Assembly (NCBI RefSeq): GCF_900106855.1
Contig: NZ_FNWI01000004.1
Span: 1,860,001 to 1,924,000, forward strand
Length of the DNA: 64,000 nt
Source of the DNA: Varibaculum massiliense
GTDB lineage: Bacteria; Actinomycetota; Actinomycetes; Actinomycetales; Actinomycetaceae
Direction of reading: 5' to 3'
The translations under genes were made by a program, and so were the position numbers. A model generated the notes under the pieces. It did not search any database. It saw only the letters and a program-made list of their open reading frames with translations, and had not been told where the DNA came from. Below are positions 24,959 to 34,491 of the stretch, piece by piece (within the stretch, counting starts at the first letter, position 1; each line of letters begins with the position of its first letter).

Positions 24959-25201
24959 TTAACGGGAGACTTGGGCTCCGGTGGTGCCGCTGGGGAGGTT
25001 TATCTGCACGATATCGCCGGGGGAGAGGGTACTGCCGCGGCGGGTCTCTACCTCGCCGTTAACCGTAACGTCACCGGATTGAATGAACATTCGCGCCTCG
25101 GCGCCGTCCTCGACCAAATTTGCCAGCTTTAAAAATTGTCCCAGTTTGATGGTGCCGCGCACTGAAATAGCCGGTAAAGGTGTGCTGTTATTATCTGCCA
25201 C
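24959..25201 (-). CDS. S4-domain RNA-binding protein (YbcJ-like)
   Basis: An 80-residue protein made almost entirely of one S4 fold: 'IKLGQFLKLANLVEDGAEAR', 'IQSGDVTVNGEVETRRGSTL' and 'GDIVQINL'. The family binds structured RNA; the precise target is unknown. Start GTG 25201 is chosen because TATCAT lies exactly 7 nt upstream and there is no ribosome site, fitting a leaderless transcript. Confidence 0.85.
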   Translation of the reverse strand: MADNNSTPLPAISVRGTIKLGQFLKLANLVEDGAEARMFIQSGDVTVNGEVETRRGSTLSPGDIVQINLPSGTTGAQVSR

Positions 25202-25208
25202 GCCCTAA

Positions 25209-25214
25209 ATGATA
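25209..25214 (-). promoter_or_regulatory. Leaderless -10 box (TATCAT) for the S4-domain gene
   Basis: TATCAT on the minus strand ends 7 nt before GTG 25201. The stretch to the divergent membrane-protein gene is only 61 bp, so both promoters overlap here. Confidence 0.55.
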
Positions 25215-25262
25215 CTAAACTGGGGAAAGTATGACTTTATTAGCGCATTTTGGAGGAGCTAA

Positions 25263-26051
25263 ATGAGCAACCCCGAACCGCAAGGATTCCCGCAAAGTAA
25301 TTCTCAAAGCGGAGCTAACTGGCCTTTTGCTACCCAGCAGGGACAGGCAGTACCTGGGCAGCAGCCGGCTCCGGCCTTCCCCGCCCCGGCGGCTCCTCCG
25401 GCTCAAGATGTTCCTCAATACAGCCAGCAGCCTGCGCAAGCATCATCGTATCCGCTGGCGGGAGGTTCTCCAGTCCCAGCTGCACCACTTGCCCATCAGG
25501 TGCCGGAAGAAAGCGTGGTGGAACACCGTACCGGGCAAACCCCGATTGTCGATGCGCCGGTTGCCACCGATACTGCTAATGAAACTTTAGCGGGGAGCGT
25601 AGAGGCGGAAACAGACACTGCATCGGCGGCAGATGATATCCAGGAATCTTTGCATCAACAGGCGCTAACCCCCTGGTGGCTAGATGGCTTAATGGCACTG
25701 TCCCTAGCGGGAGTGATGGTGTTTAACGGTTTCGGAATGTCTATATGGCTGCGGATTGGTTCCTTGATTGTGATGGTGGTTGCACTGATTGTAATCACTT
25801 GGTACCAGGGGGATGCGCAGGAAAAATCGAACACCTTCCTCACCGGAACCCTGCTGGGGGCAGTTTGTGGATTCCTTGCCGGCCTGATTGTGGTAGCTGC
25901 CTCGCTATATCTGGTTGCCCCGATTCCCGCCTGGTATCCTTGGGTGTTATGGCTGGTCAGTGGGGTTCTGCTCTTCTTAACTTATCGCGGATTCCGGGAC
26001 TGGGTAATGCGTAACTTACAAAAGAAATCTCACCGGAAGTCTAGCAAGTAA
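25263..26051 (+). CDS. Membrane protein with Pro/Gln/Ala-rich N-terminus
   Basis: 262 residues with a clear GGAGG ribosome site 6 nt before ATG 25263. Residues 1 to about 135 are a disordered cytosolic stretch rich in Pro, Gln and Ala (QQPAPAFPAPAAPPAQ). About four hydrophobic segments follow (DGLMALSLAGVMVFNGF; IGSLIVMVVALIVITW; LLGAVCGFLAGLIVVAASLY; YPWVLWLVSGVLLFLTY), ending in a basic tail. No family recognised and no catalytic motif seen. It is divergent from the S4 gene and upstream of hisD. Confidence 0.75.
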   Translation: MSNPEPQGFPQSNSQSGANWPFATQQGQAVPGQQPAPAFPAPAAPPAQDVPQYSQQPAQASSYPLAGGSPVPAAPLAHQVPEESVVEHRTGQTPIVDAPVATDTANETLAGSVEAETDTASAADDIQESLHQQALTPWWLDGLMALSLAGVMVFNGFGMSIWLRIGSLIVMVVALIVITWYQGDAQEKSNTFLTGTLLGAVCGFLAGLIVVAASLYLVAPIPAWYPWVLWLVSGVLLFLTYRGFRDWVMRNLQKKSHRKSSK

Positions 26052-26104
26052 GTCAAAACATTTTATCTACTGGACTTAACCGCTAAGAACATTCAGTGAA
26101 CAAC

Positions 26105-26110
26105 TAATAT
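26105..26110 (+). promoter_or_regulatory. Leaderless -10 box (TAATAT) for hisD
   Basis: TAATAT ends 6 nt before ATG 26117, and there is no Shine-Dalgarno sequence upstream of the ATG. Confidence 0.5.
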
Positions 26111-26116
26111 ATCCAC

Positions 26117-27442
26117 ATGCTCTCAATTACTGATTTTCGCGCTAATATGCCCAGTGGACTGGCGCTCCGCCAGGCGCTGCCGCGCGCCCAAATGAACATA
26201 GAGGAGGCGGCAGAAAAAATACGTCCCCTGATGCGGGAAGTAAAAGACCGCGGTGCCGGCGCCCTCCGAGATCTTTCCGAAAAGTTCGATGGGGTCCGGC
26301 CCGAGCATTTGCGAGTTCCCGAGCAAGCACTCTCCCAGGCATTGCAGCAGCTTGATCCGGCAGTTCGGGAAGCCATGGAGCTGTCTATCGAACATAACCG
26401 CGCCGGTCACCGCGCGCAGCTCCCGACTGAACGGATAACCGAGATAATGCCCGGAGGCATCGTTAAACAGCGCTGGATTCCAGTAGAGCGAGTAGGGCTT
26501 TACGTACCCGGCGGCTTGGCAGTCTACCCCTCCTCGGTAATTATGAACGTGGTGGCTGCCCAAGAAGCTGGAGTCAGCGAAATTGCGGTCACCTCCCCGC
26601 CACAAGCCCGGTTTGGAGGCGGGGTTCATCCCACGATTTTGGCTGCCTGCCAACTGCTGGGGGTTAAGGAAGTCTACGCAGTAGGCGGGGCGCAAGCGAT
26701 CGCCATGTTAGCTTATGGGGCGAGCGGGGAAGCGGGCGTAGATCCCGATCCACTTTGCCAACCAGTAGACGTAATCACCGGTCCCGGTAACATCTTCGTA
26801 GCCGCCGCTAAACGCCTGGTACGGGCAGTTTGTGGAATCGACGCGGAGGCCGGGCCTACCGAGATTGGGATTATCGCCGATAGCAGCGCCGACCCCACAC
26901 TGGTAGCTGCAGATATGATTTCCCAGGCCGAACACGACCCCAACGCCGCTTCGGTACTTTTTACCGACTCTGAGGAACTAGCTCGCAAGGTAGAAGCAGT
27001 AATCGTTCCGGCAGCGCAGGCTACCAAGCACTCCCAGCGGATTTGCCAGGCACTAAGTGGTTCCCAATCGGGGATTATCCTGGTGGCCGATATGGCTAGC
27101 GCCATCGAGGCTGCTAATGCTTATGCGCCCGAACACTTAGAGATTCACACCGCCCACGCCCGGGAAGTGGCAGAGAAAATCTGTAACGCCGGCGCGATTT
27201 TTGTCGGTTCCTACACCCCGGTTCCCCTGGGGGACTATTTGGCGGGCTCTAACCACGTCCTCCCCACCGGGGGAACCGGACGTTACGAGGGTGGACTGTC
27301 AGTAATGGCATATCTCAAGCCGGTACAGCAGGTCGAGTACCAGCGTGAGGCACTTAAAGAAATGGCGCGTCCTCTAACCGCGTTTGCGGACGCCGAAGAT
27401 CTTCCGGCACACGAAGAAGCCGTGAACTGCCGATTTAGATAG
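26117..27442 (+). CDS. hisD: Histidinol dehydrogenase
   Basis: Catalyses the last two oxidations of histidine synthesis, L-histidinol to L-histidine with two NAD+. Marks in order: 'ERVGLYVPGGLAVYPSSVIM', 'VGGAQAIAMLAYG', 'VDVITGPGNIFVAAAKRLV', 'AGPTEIGIIADSSADP', 'ISQAEHDPNAASVLFT' (zinc/catalytic Gln-His region), 'APEHLEIHT' and 'GSNHVLPTGGTGRYEGGLSV'. 441 residues, normal length. First gene of the histidine cluster, followed after 19 nt by a symporter rather than by hisC. Confidence 0.95.
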   Translation: MLSITDFRANMPSGLALRQALPRAQMNIEEAAEKIRPLMREVKDRGAGALRDLSEKFDGVRPEHLRVPEQALSQALQQLDPAVREAMELSIEHNRAGHRAQLPTERITEIMPGGIVKQRWIPVERVGLYVPGGLAVYPSSVIMNVVAAQEAGVSEIAVTSPPQARFGGGVHPTILAACQLLGVKEVYAVGGAQAIAMLAYGASGEAGVDPDPLCQPVDVITGPGNIFVAAAKRLVRAVCGIDAEAGPTEIGIIADSSADPTLVAADMISQAEHDPNAASVLFTDSEELARKVEAVIVPAAQATKHSQRICQALSGSQSGIILVADMASAIEAANAYAPEHLEIHTAHAREVAEKICNAGAIFVGSYTPVPLGDYLAGSNHVLPTGGTGRYEGGLSVMAYLKPVQQVEYQREALKEMARPLTAFADAEDLPAHEEAVNCRFR

Positions 27443-27461
27443 ATAACAGATAGGAATAACT

Positions 27462-28712
27462 ATGGCAGAAAAAAATGCACGTATCCCCGCTGTTTTTAGG
27501 CAGCTGCTATTTTGGGTTTTGGTAGCGATTGTGGCTGGTGCCCTGATTGGTATGCTCCCGGGCCTGCCCAAAGGGTTCATTGCCCCTTTCGCCACTTTCA
27601 ACGATATTTTCGGTAAATTCTTGAGTTTTTGTATCCCCCTCATCATCTTGGGGCTGGTAGGTCCGGCGTTAGCAGATCTAGGGCGCGGAGCCGGTAAATG
27701 GCTGCTGGCCACAGTGGCAATCGCTTACGGTTCCACCCTGTTTGCCGGTTTCGGTACCTACGGGATTGCGTCAGTGGTTTTCCCGCGGATTCTCACCGAG
27801 TCAGCTCCCGAACTAAAAGAACCTAAGAATGCGGTGGCCTCCCTGCTGGGAGATAACCTGAACATTAACCCGGTACTGGACGTGACTGGCGCTTTGATTT
27901 TGGCTTTTATCTTGGGTATTTGCATGGCGGCACTGAATACTCCCACCTTGCATCGCGCATACGGGGAGTTCCGGGATATCACCATGTTGATGATTAAACG
28001 GGCGATTGTTCCCTTGCTGCCGCTGTTTATTTTCGGCACCTTCTTGAATATGTCGTACTCCGGGCAGATTGCGCTGGTCATCAAGGTAATGATCAAAGTT
28101 ATTTTAGTGTCGGTGATCCTGACTGTGGTGCTATTGCTACTGCAATACACGGTGGCTGGCGCGATTGCGAAGATTAATCCCTTTACGGCACTAGGGAGGA
28201 TGGCGAAAGCCTACTTCACCGCGCTGGGGACTGCTTCTTCGGCGGCTACCATTCCGGTGACCTATCAGTGTGCCCGTAACAACGGGGTCTCGGCGGAGAT
28301 TGCGGGCTTCACCATTCCGCTTTGCGCCACCATTCACCTGGGTGGTTCTACGGTTAAAATCACCGCTTTTGCCCTGGCAGTCATGCAGATGACCGGACAA
28401 TCCATTACCTTCGGGAAGATGGCGATGGCCATCATCATCTTGGGGATCACCATGGTAGCGGCACCGGGCGTTCCCGGCGGTGCAATCGCGGCCGCGCAGG
28501 GCGTGCTGATGGGCTTCCTCGGGTTCTCGCCGGAGCTGTATTCGCTGATGGTGGCACTCTATGTGGCGATTGACTCTATCGGTACTGCCACTAACGTAAC
28601 CGGTGACGGCGCTATCGCCCTGGTAGTTAACAAGTTGGCGGGTGGCTCCCTGGGTAGCGAAAAAGGTAAAGCTATGGCTACCGCCGAAACCATGGTTTCG
28701 GCCACTGACTAG
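27462..28712 (+). CDS. Dicarboxylate/amino acid:cation symporter (DAACS family)
   Basis: 416-residue multi-spanning transporter of the GltP/SstT family, importing acidic or small neutral amino acids or C4-dicarboxylates with Na+ or H+. Family marks are the Ser-rich hairpin 'ALGTASSAATIPVTYQCARN', 'GFTIPLCATIHLGGSTVKI', 'GVPGGAIAAAQGVL' and the last helix 'AIDSIGTATNVTGDGAIALV'. AGGA lies 7 nt before ATG 27462 and the gene starts 19 nt after hisD, so it is probably co-transcribed. Its substrate cannot be read from the sequence. A transporter between hisD and hisC is unusual. Confidence 0.88.
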   Translation: MAEKNARIPAVFRQLLFWVLVAIVAGALIGMLPGLPKGFIAPFATFNDIFGKFLSFCIPLIILGLVGPALADLGRGAGKWLLATVAIAYGSTLFAGFGTYGIASVVFPRILTESAPELKEPKNAVASLLGDNLNINPVLDVTGALILAFILGICMAALNTPTLHRAYGEFRDITMLMIKRAIVPLLPLFIFGTFLNMSYSGQIALVIKVMIKVILVSVILTVVLLLLQYTVAGAIAKINPFTALGRMAKAYFTALGTASSAATIPVTYQCARNNGVSAEIAGFTIPLCATIHLGGSTVKITAFALAVMQMTGQSITFGKMAMAIIILGITMVAAPGVPGGAIAAAQGVLMGFLGFSPELYSLMVALYVAIDSIGTATNVTGDGAIALVVNKLAGGSLGSEKGKAMATAETMVSATD

Positions 28713-28729
28713 TCACTAACCTCTGTTTT

Positions 28730-28795
28730 CCCCCGCCTAATCACAAGTGCCGCTTTTCGTCCTTAGAAAAACCGAAACCAGCTGATTGGCGGGGG
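28730..28795. other. Long inverted repeat in the symporter-hisC gap
   Basis: CCCCCGCCTAATCA (28730-28743) pairs with TGATTGGCGGGGG (28783-28795) over 13 bp with one bulged T, closing a 39-nt loop. It sits 17 nt after the symporter stop and 56 nt before the hisC start. It could be a terminator, attenuator-like structure or mRNA-processing site. Confidence 0.45.
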
Positions 28796-28851
28796 CGAAA
28801 CATTATAGGGGCAATGCCTTTAGAATGGGAGCAAGAAAGGAACGAAAATCT

Positions 28852-29976
28852 ATGGAACAGCCTCCCTTGCTACCGTTGCGGGAAGAACTGGCGCAGGTTA
28901 CCCCCTACGGGGCGCCGCAGCTAGAGGTGGCTGCCCGGCTAAACGTGAATGAAAATCCCTATTCGCCCAGTCCGGAAATGATTGCCGATATTACCCGGGC
29001 GGTTAGCGAGGTGGCGGCGGGATTGAACCGCTACCCGGATCGGGATTTTACGGCGCTGCGGGAGGCTTTAGCCGCTTATGTGAAGCGCGAATCTGGTCTG
29101 GATTTTCCGGTGGAACAAATCTGGGCAGCTAATGGCTCTAATGAGGTGATGGCGCAACTGCTGGGCGCTTACGCCGGACCGGGACGCACGGTTTTGGGAA
29201 CAGAATATTCTTACTCGATGTATCCCGAGTACGTGCGGGGCGCGCACTCCCGCTATGTCACGGTGCCACGCCAAAGCGACTTTAACCTAAATCTGAATGC
29301 CCTGCTACAGGCACTGAAAGAAGAAAAGCCTAGCGTGTTACTGCTGGCCAATCCGAATAACCCGACGGGGACTGCCAGCAGTGAAGCCGAGCTAGTACAG
29401 ATTTTGCAGCAAGCGAAAGAAACCGGGCCGGTTATTGATGGCAGACGCACTGCAACCGTGGTGATAGTTGACGAGGCCTACGGGGAGTTCCGGGATCCCG
29501 AGCAGCCCAGCGCCCTCGCCCTCTTAGGAAAATTCCCGCACCTGGCAGTTTCCCGCACCATGTCGAAATCCTTTGGGATGGCAGGGCTGCGCCTAGGCTA
29601 CCTGGTGGCGGCAAAAACGGTGATTACCGATATTATGCGGGTGCGCTTACCCTATCACCTTTCGGCACTCACCCAGGCGGGGGCAATCGCGGCTTTAGGG
29701 CATGCTAAAGAGCAGCTGCGCCAGCTAGCAGAGCTGCGTCAGCGCCGCGATGACTTGGCATCTTGGCTGGAGGGCAAAGGCTACACGGTACCGAAAACCC
29801 AAGCTAACTTTGTACTTTTTGGGCCGTTCCCGGATCGACACCAAGTATTTAGCGATCTTTTGGATCGCGGAGTCCTAATCCGCGAGGTCGGTCCCACAGG
29901 ATTCCTACGGGTAAGTATTGGCACTAGTCAAGAGGATCAGGCGTTTCGCCAGGCACTAGAGGAGGTAACCAAATGA
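28852..29976 (+). CDS. hisC: Histidinol-phosphate aminotransferase
   Basis: PLP enzyme converting imidazole-acetol phosphate and glutamate to histidinol phosphate. '[15 protein letters not shown]' near the N-terminus, '[12 protein letters not shown]', '[11 protein letters not shown]', '[10 protein letters not shown]' and '[20 protein letters not shown]' (PLP lysine K239) are diagnostic. The start is ATG 28852 (MEQPPLLPL), preceded by AAAGGA at about 9 nt; a frame extension to 28786 adds 22 residues lying mostly in the intergenic hairpin and is unlikely. Overlaps hisB by 4 nt (ATGA). Confidence 0.94.
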   Translation: MEQPPLLPLREELAQVTPYGAPQLEVAARLNVNENPYSPSPEMIADITRAVSEVAAGLNRYPDRDFTALREALAAYVKRESGLDFPVEQIWAANGSNEVMAQLLGAYAGPGRTVLGTEYSYSMYPEYVRGAHSRYVTVPRQSDFNLNLNALLQALKEEKPSVLLLANPNNPTGTASSEAELVQILQQAKETGPVIDGRRTATVVIVDEAYGEFRDPEQPSALALLGKFPHLAVSRTMSKSFGMAGLRLGYLVAAKTVITDIMRVRLPYHLSALTQAGAIAALGHAKEQLRQLAELRQRRDDLASWLEGKGYTVPKTQANFVLFGPFPDRHQVFSDLLDRGVLIREVGPTGFLRVSIGTSQEDQAFRQALEEVTK

Positions 29977-30572
29977 GTCGCAGGGGGAAAGTCACCCGGA
30001 AAACCGCGGAATCGGAAATTACGGTGGAAATTAACCTAGATGGCAGCGGTAAAAGTGAGATTAGTACCGGGGTGCCATTCTATGACCACATGCTCACCGC
30101 CCTAGCGAAACATTCCTTGATTGATATGAACATTGCTGCTCGCGGTGATATCGAAGTCGATGTGCATCACACGGTAGAAGATACTGCTATTTGCCTAGGT
30201 ACAGCATTGCGTCAAGCCCTGGGGGACAAAGCCGGGATTCGCCGCTTTGCCGATGCCACCGTGCCCTTAGATGAGGCGTTAGCTCGGGCAGTGGTAGATG
30301 TTGCTGGGCGTCCCTATTGTGTACATAGCGGGGAACCAGCCGGCCAGGAATATCACCTGATAGGCGGGCACTTTACCGGATCAATGACCCGCCACGTATG
30401 GGAGTCCTTCGCCTATAACGCCGGAATCTGCCTGCACGTCCAGGTACTTTCCGGGCGCGATCCGCACCATATTGTAGAGGCGCAATTTAAAGCAGTCGCC
30501 CGGGCGCTGCGGGGAGCGGTGGAAATCGATCCCCGGGTTAGCGGGATTCCCTCCACCAAAGGTGCGCTGTGA
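29973..30572 (+). CDS. hisB: Imidazoleglycerol-phosphate dehydratase
   Basis: Dehydrates imidazoleglycerol phosphate to imidazole-acetol phosphate. The 199-residue monofunctional enzyme has the metal-binding repeats '[15 protein letters not shown]' and '[16 protein letters not shown]' style sequences (here [17 protein letters not shown]), plus 'RPYCVH' and '[20 protein letters not shown]'. No HisN-like phosphatase domain is fused. It overlaps hisC at its start and the following hypothetical by 4 nt at its end. Confidence 0.95.
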   Translation: MSRRGKVTRKTAESEITVEINLDGSGKSEISTGVPFYDHMLTALAKHSLIDMNIAARGDIEVDVHHTVEDTAICLGTALRQALGDKAGIRRFADATVPLDEALARAVVDVAGRPYCVHSGEPAGQEYHLIGGHFTGSMTRHVWESFAYNAGICLHVQVLSGRDPHHIVEAQFKAVARALRGAVEIDPRVSGIPSTKGAL

Positions 30573-31315
30573 ACGCCGAAAATTTTCCGGATCAAGACGA
30601 CCCGCGCGATAAAGATCCTATGCGGGATAAAGAATCAAAGCCGGAAGACTTCTTCGATCAGGTAATCGCGCAGTCGGGGATAATCGGCGAGGACGTAGAT
30701 GGTTTCGGCAAAGAGGTAGACCAGGATTTACAGGCCTGGCAGCATTTAGAGGCACTCCCTCCGGAAGCCGGGGATGTGGCGCTGGTATTAACGAACCTGC
30801 TAGAGCCAGTGCCGCTAGCCACGATGATGGCAGCTCACGAGATTGATGCCCGGATTGTGGAAACAGAATCCGGGTGCGTAGTGTGGAAACGCCTAACTCC
30901 CACTCCCGATGACGAGCTAGAGGCGCTGCTGGGGGAGGAACGTCCAGTCTCGCCCGAGGCCGAGGAGCTGGCGCTAGCGGTTTCTAAGATTACCCCCTAC
31001 GGGGCGGTGCTGTTTGTTTCCACTTTGCGTTCGGACTCCGATGATGACCCGGGGGTGCAGGGGCAAATTACGGCGCGTGTCTACTATGACGGACAATTTG
31101 ATCGCACTATTCCCGCTGGTCCCTTGGTTTCTTGCGCGGATGAACGGGTGGAAGATTTGTTATTAGGTCGAACTTCTCCCGAAGACTATCCCGAGATTCG
31201 CCCCCCACGCCTGCGCGATTTACCAGGGATTTTGCTGCGGCAGCTGCGCGGGCTACAAGAAGATATTAATCGCCGGGAAGACCTAGATAAGCGGGAGGAA
31301 ACGGGCGGTGAGTAA
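30569..31315 (+). CDS. Hypothetical acidic protein within the his operon
   Basis: 248 residues from GTG 30569, overlapping hisB by 4 nt and hisH by 8 nt, so it is fully embedded in the operon. Very acidic N-terminus ([20 protein letters not shown]), a central part with strand-like sequence ('[20 protein letters not shown]', '[19 protein letters not shown]') and a charged C-terminus. No signal peptide or membrane segment. I do not recognise the family; tight coupling argues that it is translated and may assist histidine synthesis or its control. Confidence 0.75.
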   Translation: MNAENFPDQDDPRDKDPMRDKESKPEDFFDQVIAQSGIIGEDVDGFGKEVDQDLQAWQHLEALPPEAGDVALVLTNLLEPVPLATMMAAHEIDARIVETESGCVVWKRLTPTPDDELEALLGEERPVSPEAEELALAVSKITPYGAVLFVSTLRSDSDDDPGVQGQITARVYYDGQFDRTIPAGPLVSCADERVEDLLLGRTSPEDYPEIRPPRLRDLPGILLRQLRGLQEDINRREDLDKREETGGE

Positions 31316-31946
31316 ACAGGTAGCGGTGTTTGACTACGGCTCTGGAAATGTGCGCTCCGCGGTTAATGCTTTAAAACGCGTCGGGGTTGAGGTTAGTCTG
31401 ACCAGCGATTTTTCTGCCTGCCTGGAGGCTGACGGTCTGCTAGTACCCGGGGTAGGGGCTTTTGCGGCGGTAATGAAGGATCTGCATGCTCGCCGCGGTG
31501 ACACCCTGATAGACCGGCGTTTAGCGGGGGGCAGACCGGTGCTTGGTATCTGCGTGGGGATGCAAGTCATGTTCGAACGCGGTCTGGAACACGGGGAGGA
31601 CACCACCGGGATGGGGGAATGGCCAGGAACTGTAGAGAAACTACACGCCCCGATTCTGCCTCATATTGGCTGGTCGAAAATCCAGGTAGGGCAGGGGTCG
31701 CGGCTATTTTCTGGGATTGAGGACGAACGTTTTTATTTTGTGCACTCCTACGGGGTCACCACTGACCCTGCCCGGCATTATCGGCAACCTTCTCGGATGA
31801 AACCCCCGATTTTTTCTTGGGCAACCCACGGTGAGCCGTTTATCGCCGCGGTAGAGAACGGGCCCTTAGCGGCCACCCAGTTCCATCCCGAAAAATCCGG
31901 CGATGCCGGTATGGAACTGTTACGTAACTGGACGCAAAGTTTCTAA
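31308..31946 (+). CDS. hisH: Imidazole glycerol phosphate synthase, glutaminase subunit
   Basis: Class I glutamine amidotransferase that passes ammonia to HisF. '[20 protein letters not shown]' at the N-terminus, oxyanion '[10 protein letters not shown]', the nucleophile in '[16 protein letters not shown]', 'HIGWSKIQV', 'YFVHSYGVT' and the His/Glu pair in '[19 protein letters not shown]'. 212 residues. hisF is not in this window and must be elsewhere. Confidence 0.95.
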   Translation: MSKQVAVFDYGSGNVRSAVNALKRVGVEVSLTSDFSACLEADGLLVPGVGAFAAVMKDLHARRGDTLIDRRLAGGRPVLGICVGMQVMFERGLEHGEDTTGMGEWPGTVEKLHAPILPHIGWSKIQVGQGSRLFSGIEDERFYFVHSYGVTTDPARHYRQPSRMKPPIFSWATHGEPFIAAVENGPLAATQFHPEKSGDAGMELLRNWTQSF

Positions 31947-31955
31947 GGGAGAAAA

Positions 31956-32681
31956 ATGTTAGAACTTCTACCGGCAGTAGATATAGTTTCCGGTCAAGCG
32001 GTGCGCCTACATCAAGGCAAAGCGGGCAGCGAAAAAGTCTATGGGGTGCCCTTAGAAGCTGCTCGCGGCTTCGAGGAGGCGGGAGCCCGCTGGCTGCACC
32101 TGGTGGATCTGGACGCCGCCTTTGGCAGGGGTAACAACACCCAAGTGGTGCAAGAAATCGTAGAAAAGTTAAATTTACAGGTAGAGGTGTCAGGGGGTAT
32201 CCGTGACGACGAATCTTTGGAACGGGTACTTTCAGCCGGGGCGCGCCGAGTAAATCTAGGCACCGCGGCGATTGAAAAACCGGAGTGGACCTGCCAGGTG
32301 ATTGCCAAATATGGCGACCAGATTGCAGTGGGATTGGACGTGCGCGGTCATACCCTATCCACTCATGGCTGGACCAAAGATGCCGGTGACCTTTTTGAAA
32401 TGATTACCCGTCTAGATGCGGCGGGCTGCGCTCGCTACGTAGTCACCGATGTGATGCGGGACGGTACTTTGAGCGGCCCGAATACGCAGTTGCTGCGCGA
32501 AGTATGTGCAGCCACTTCCGCGAAAGTAGTGGCAAGTGGGGGAGTGAGTACCCTGGATGATTTGCGTACTTTGCGCGAGCTCACCAGCATTGGGGTCGAG
32601 GGGGCGATAGTGGGTAAAGCCCTGTACTCCGGGCAGTTCACTATCGAGCAGGCACTGGCGGTTGCTAGCGGGAGAGAATAG
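31956..32681 (+). CDS. priA: Phosphoribosyl isomerase A (HisA, PriA-type)
   Basis: TIM-barrel isomerase for ProFAR in histidine synthesis; actinobacterial PriA also isomerises phosphoribosylanthranilate in tryptophan synthesis. The actinobacterial signature is strong: '[20 protein letters not shown]', '[16 protein letters not shown]', '[13 protein letters not shown]', 'GLDVRGHTL', '[19 protein letters not shown]' and '[16 protein letters not shown]'. 241 residues, GGGAGAAAA ribosome site before ATG 31956. Dual activity is inferred from family, since no trpF lies here. Confidence 0.92.
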   Translation: MLELLPAVDIVSGQAVRLHQGKAGSEKVYGVPLEAARGFEEAGARWLHLVDLDAAFGRGNNTQVVQEIVEKLNLQVEVSGGIRDDESLERVLSAGARRVNLGTAAIEKPEWTCQVIAKYGDQIAVGLDVRGHTLSTHGWTKDAGDLFEMITRLDAAGCARYVVTDVMRDGTLSGPNTQLLREVCAATSAKVVASGGVSTLDDLRTLRELTSIGVEGAIVGKALYSGQFTIEQALAVASGRE

Positions 32682-32682
32682 T

Positions 32683-33468
32683 TTGTCTGCTTTCGCTGGC
32701 GTAAACTCGGAGCCTCCCAGCAAGAAACCTGTATCCCCCCGCCAAGAAAACGCGATTTTACGCGCCCTGGGACGCAGTGTTAATCCCACTGATAGGGGCG
32801 ATTTAGAGTCGGAAATGGCGGCGGCTTTTAGCCACCGTGATTTGCCTGACCGGCTTAAATCGATAGCAGCGGCATTAGGCTCGGGACGGGTCATCTTACC
32901 GGTACTTCCGCACGGAATCTCTGGCGAGGAAACTTGCCCCAGCGGACAGCTCCCGCAAGTGCAGTTGCCAGGAAACAGCAGCGCCCGGGTAGTTCCTATT
33001 TACTCTTCGCTGTCAGCATTTGAGAAGGCGGTAACGGCTGGTTTAGCTGCTCAGATAGCGCAAGGTGAAACCCGCCAGCAAGTGCGTCCGCTGCCTGTTC
33101 GCGCCCGCGCCCTGGCGATAGCTGCCTTGGATTCGCCAGGCAGAATGCTGCTAGACGGTACCTACCTCTTGCCCCGCACACTCCTTAACGCTTTGGCCTG
33201 CGCTGATACTTGGGTACCCAGCTGGGAAAATCAAGTTTTCTTAACCCTAATAGCGCAGCTATTGCAGGAAACTCTGCCTGCGGCTACTTGGAAAATCATT
33301 CCGCAAGAGGCAGCACCCGACCGGCTAATAGTGCGGGTAGATCCCGCTACGCCTTCCCTCGCCCAGTCCCTAAATGCTTTACAAAAGGGGATAAACACCC
33401 TGGACGGTCTAGAGGCTGCCGCCGATTTACTGGAGGTAACTCCGGTGCCGGTAACTGGCGGAAACTAG
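32683..33468 (+). CDS. SseB-family protein
   Basis: About 261 residues, resembling the SseB N-terminal-domain proteins often found after priA in actinobacteria: 'ENAILRALGRS', 'GRVILPVLPH', 'ARVVPIYSSLSAFEKAV' and 'LLDGTYLLPRTLLNALA'. Function is unknown. A TTG start at 32683 is chosen because GGGAGAG lies about 8 nt upstream and because a start at 32662 would run 20 nt into priA. It ends convergently with the metal-permease gene. Confidence 0.72.
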   Translation: MSAFAGVNSEPPSKKPVSPRQENAILRALGRSVNPTDRGDLESEMAAAFSHRDLPDRLKSIAAALGSGRVILPVLPHGISGEETCPSGQLPQVQLPGNSSARVVPIYSSLSAFEKAVTAGLAAQIAQGETRQQVRPLPVRARALAIAALDSPGRMLLDGTYLLPRTLLNALACADTWVPSWENQVFLTLIAQLLQETLPAATWKIIPQEAAPDRLIVRVDPATPSLAQSLNALQKGINTLDGLEAAADLLEVTPVPVTGGN

Positions 33469-33498
33469 TCCAAGTTCCAGGTTTTGCCCTCGGCAGGC

Positions 33499-34491
33499 CT
33501 AATGGTGCCCGCAGTTACTTGGTTCTTGCGGAGTTTGTAAATGCCGGCGGTAAACCAGGGGACGTAGCGCGGCTGCCAGTGCATAAAGGATGATTAACCC
33601 CATTACGATTGCGGAGCCGGAGGCGGCGGCAGTGAAGTAAGAAAACACCAGACCCGCGATACACATGATTACTCCCAGCGCCATCGCCCATCCCATGGTG
33701 GCGCTGAAGGAGCGGGCATAAATCTGGGAAATAGCTACTGCCACGATCATCAGCGCTGAAACCAGTAACACCCCCACTACCCGCATCGCGGTGGACACTG
33801 TCAGAGCACTAACTACCGCTAAGCAAACCGTAAGTAGCCGCACCGGAATCCCGCTGGCTAGTGCGAACTCTTCGTCGTTACAGATAGAAAAGAGTTCGCG
33901 GCGCAAACCCAACCCAAAAAACAGGATTAATACCGATAGGGCGATGGTGAGATAGACATCTGACCAGGAAACTGCGGCTATGGAGCCAAAAAGGTAAGAG
34001 TTTAACTGGTTGGTAGTTCCTCCCGCTAGGGAAATCACCAACACTCCGGAGGCGATTCCTCCGTAAAATAGCAGTGCCATCGCTACGTCCCCGCTGGCTC
34101 CGCCTTTGGCGCGTACCAATTCAATAATTACCGCGCCTACAATCGAGGCGATTACCGCTCCCGGTACTGCTAGGGCGTCTCCGCCTGCTACTTCCGTCAA
34201 GTTGCCGACTAGCCATCCCAGTGCCACCCCGGTGAGGGCGACATGGCCGATACCATCTCCTAGGAGGGACAGGCGGCGTTGTACCAGGTAGGTGCCGATA
34301 ATGGGGGCGCTAAGTCCCACCAGTACTGCCACTATCAGGGAACGCAGGAAGAAGGGAGAGGCTAATAGGCTGCTCCAATCGGCTTCGAAGCTAGGCAGAG
34401 AGCCGCCGAAAGTGGGGGAGAGCGCGAAGCTCTGCTGCGGGCTGACCGCGGCAGCTGACAGAGGCAAGATGTGGTTAACCGGAATAATCAT
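33499..34491 (-). CDS. znuB: Zn/Mn ABC transporter permease
   Basis: ABC-3 family permease with eight or nine hydrophobic helices, including 'GTYLVQRRLSLLGDGIGHVALTGVALG', 'GGASGDVAMALLFYGGIASGV', 'FALASGIPVRLLTVCLAVVSA' and 'VGVLLVSALMIVAVAISQIYA'. 330 residues from ATG 34491, which follows GGCGGAGAAA; a frame extension to 34539 lies inside the ATPase gene and lacks a ribosome site. It overlaps the ATPase gene by 17 nt. Zinc versus manganese cannot be told from the permease; the partner binding protein favours zinc. Confidence 0.9.
   Translation of the reverse strand: MIIPVNHILPLSAAAVSPQQSFALSPTFGGSLPSFEADWSSLLASPFFLRSLIVAVLVGLSAPIIGTYLVQRRLSLLGDGIGHVALTGVALGWLVGNLTEVAGGDALAVPGAVIASIVGAVIIELVRAKGGASGDVAMALLFYGGIASGVLVISLAGGTTNQLNSYLFGSIAAVSWSDVYLTIALSVLILFFGLGLRRELFSICNDEEFALASGIPVRLLTVCLAVVSALTVSTAMRVVGVLLVSALMIVAVAISQIYARSFSATMGWAMALGVIMCIAGLVFSYFTAAASGSAIVMGLIILYALAAALRPLVYRRHLQTPQEPSNCGHH

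Noticed and set aside
24847-25132. Short plus-strand frames over the hairpin region and opposite the S4 gene
   Set aside because: They run through hairpin copy B and antisense to a recognisable S4 domain.
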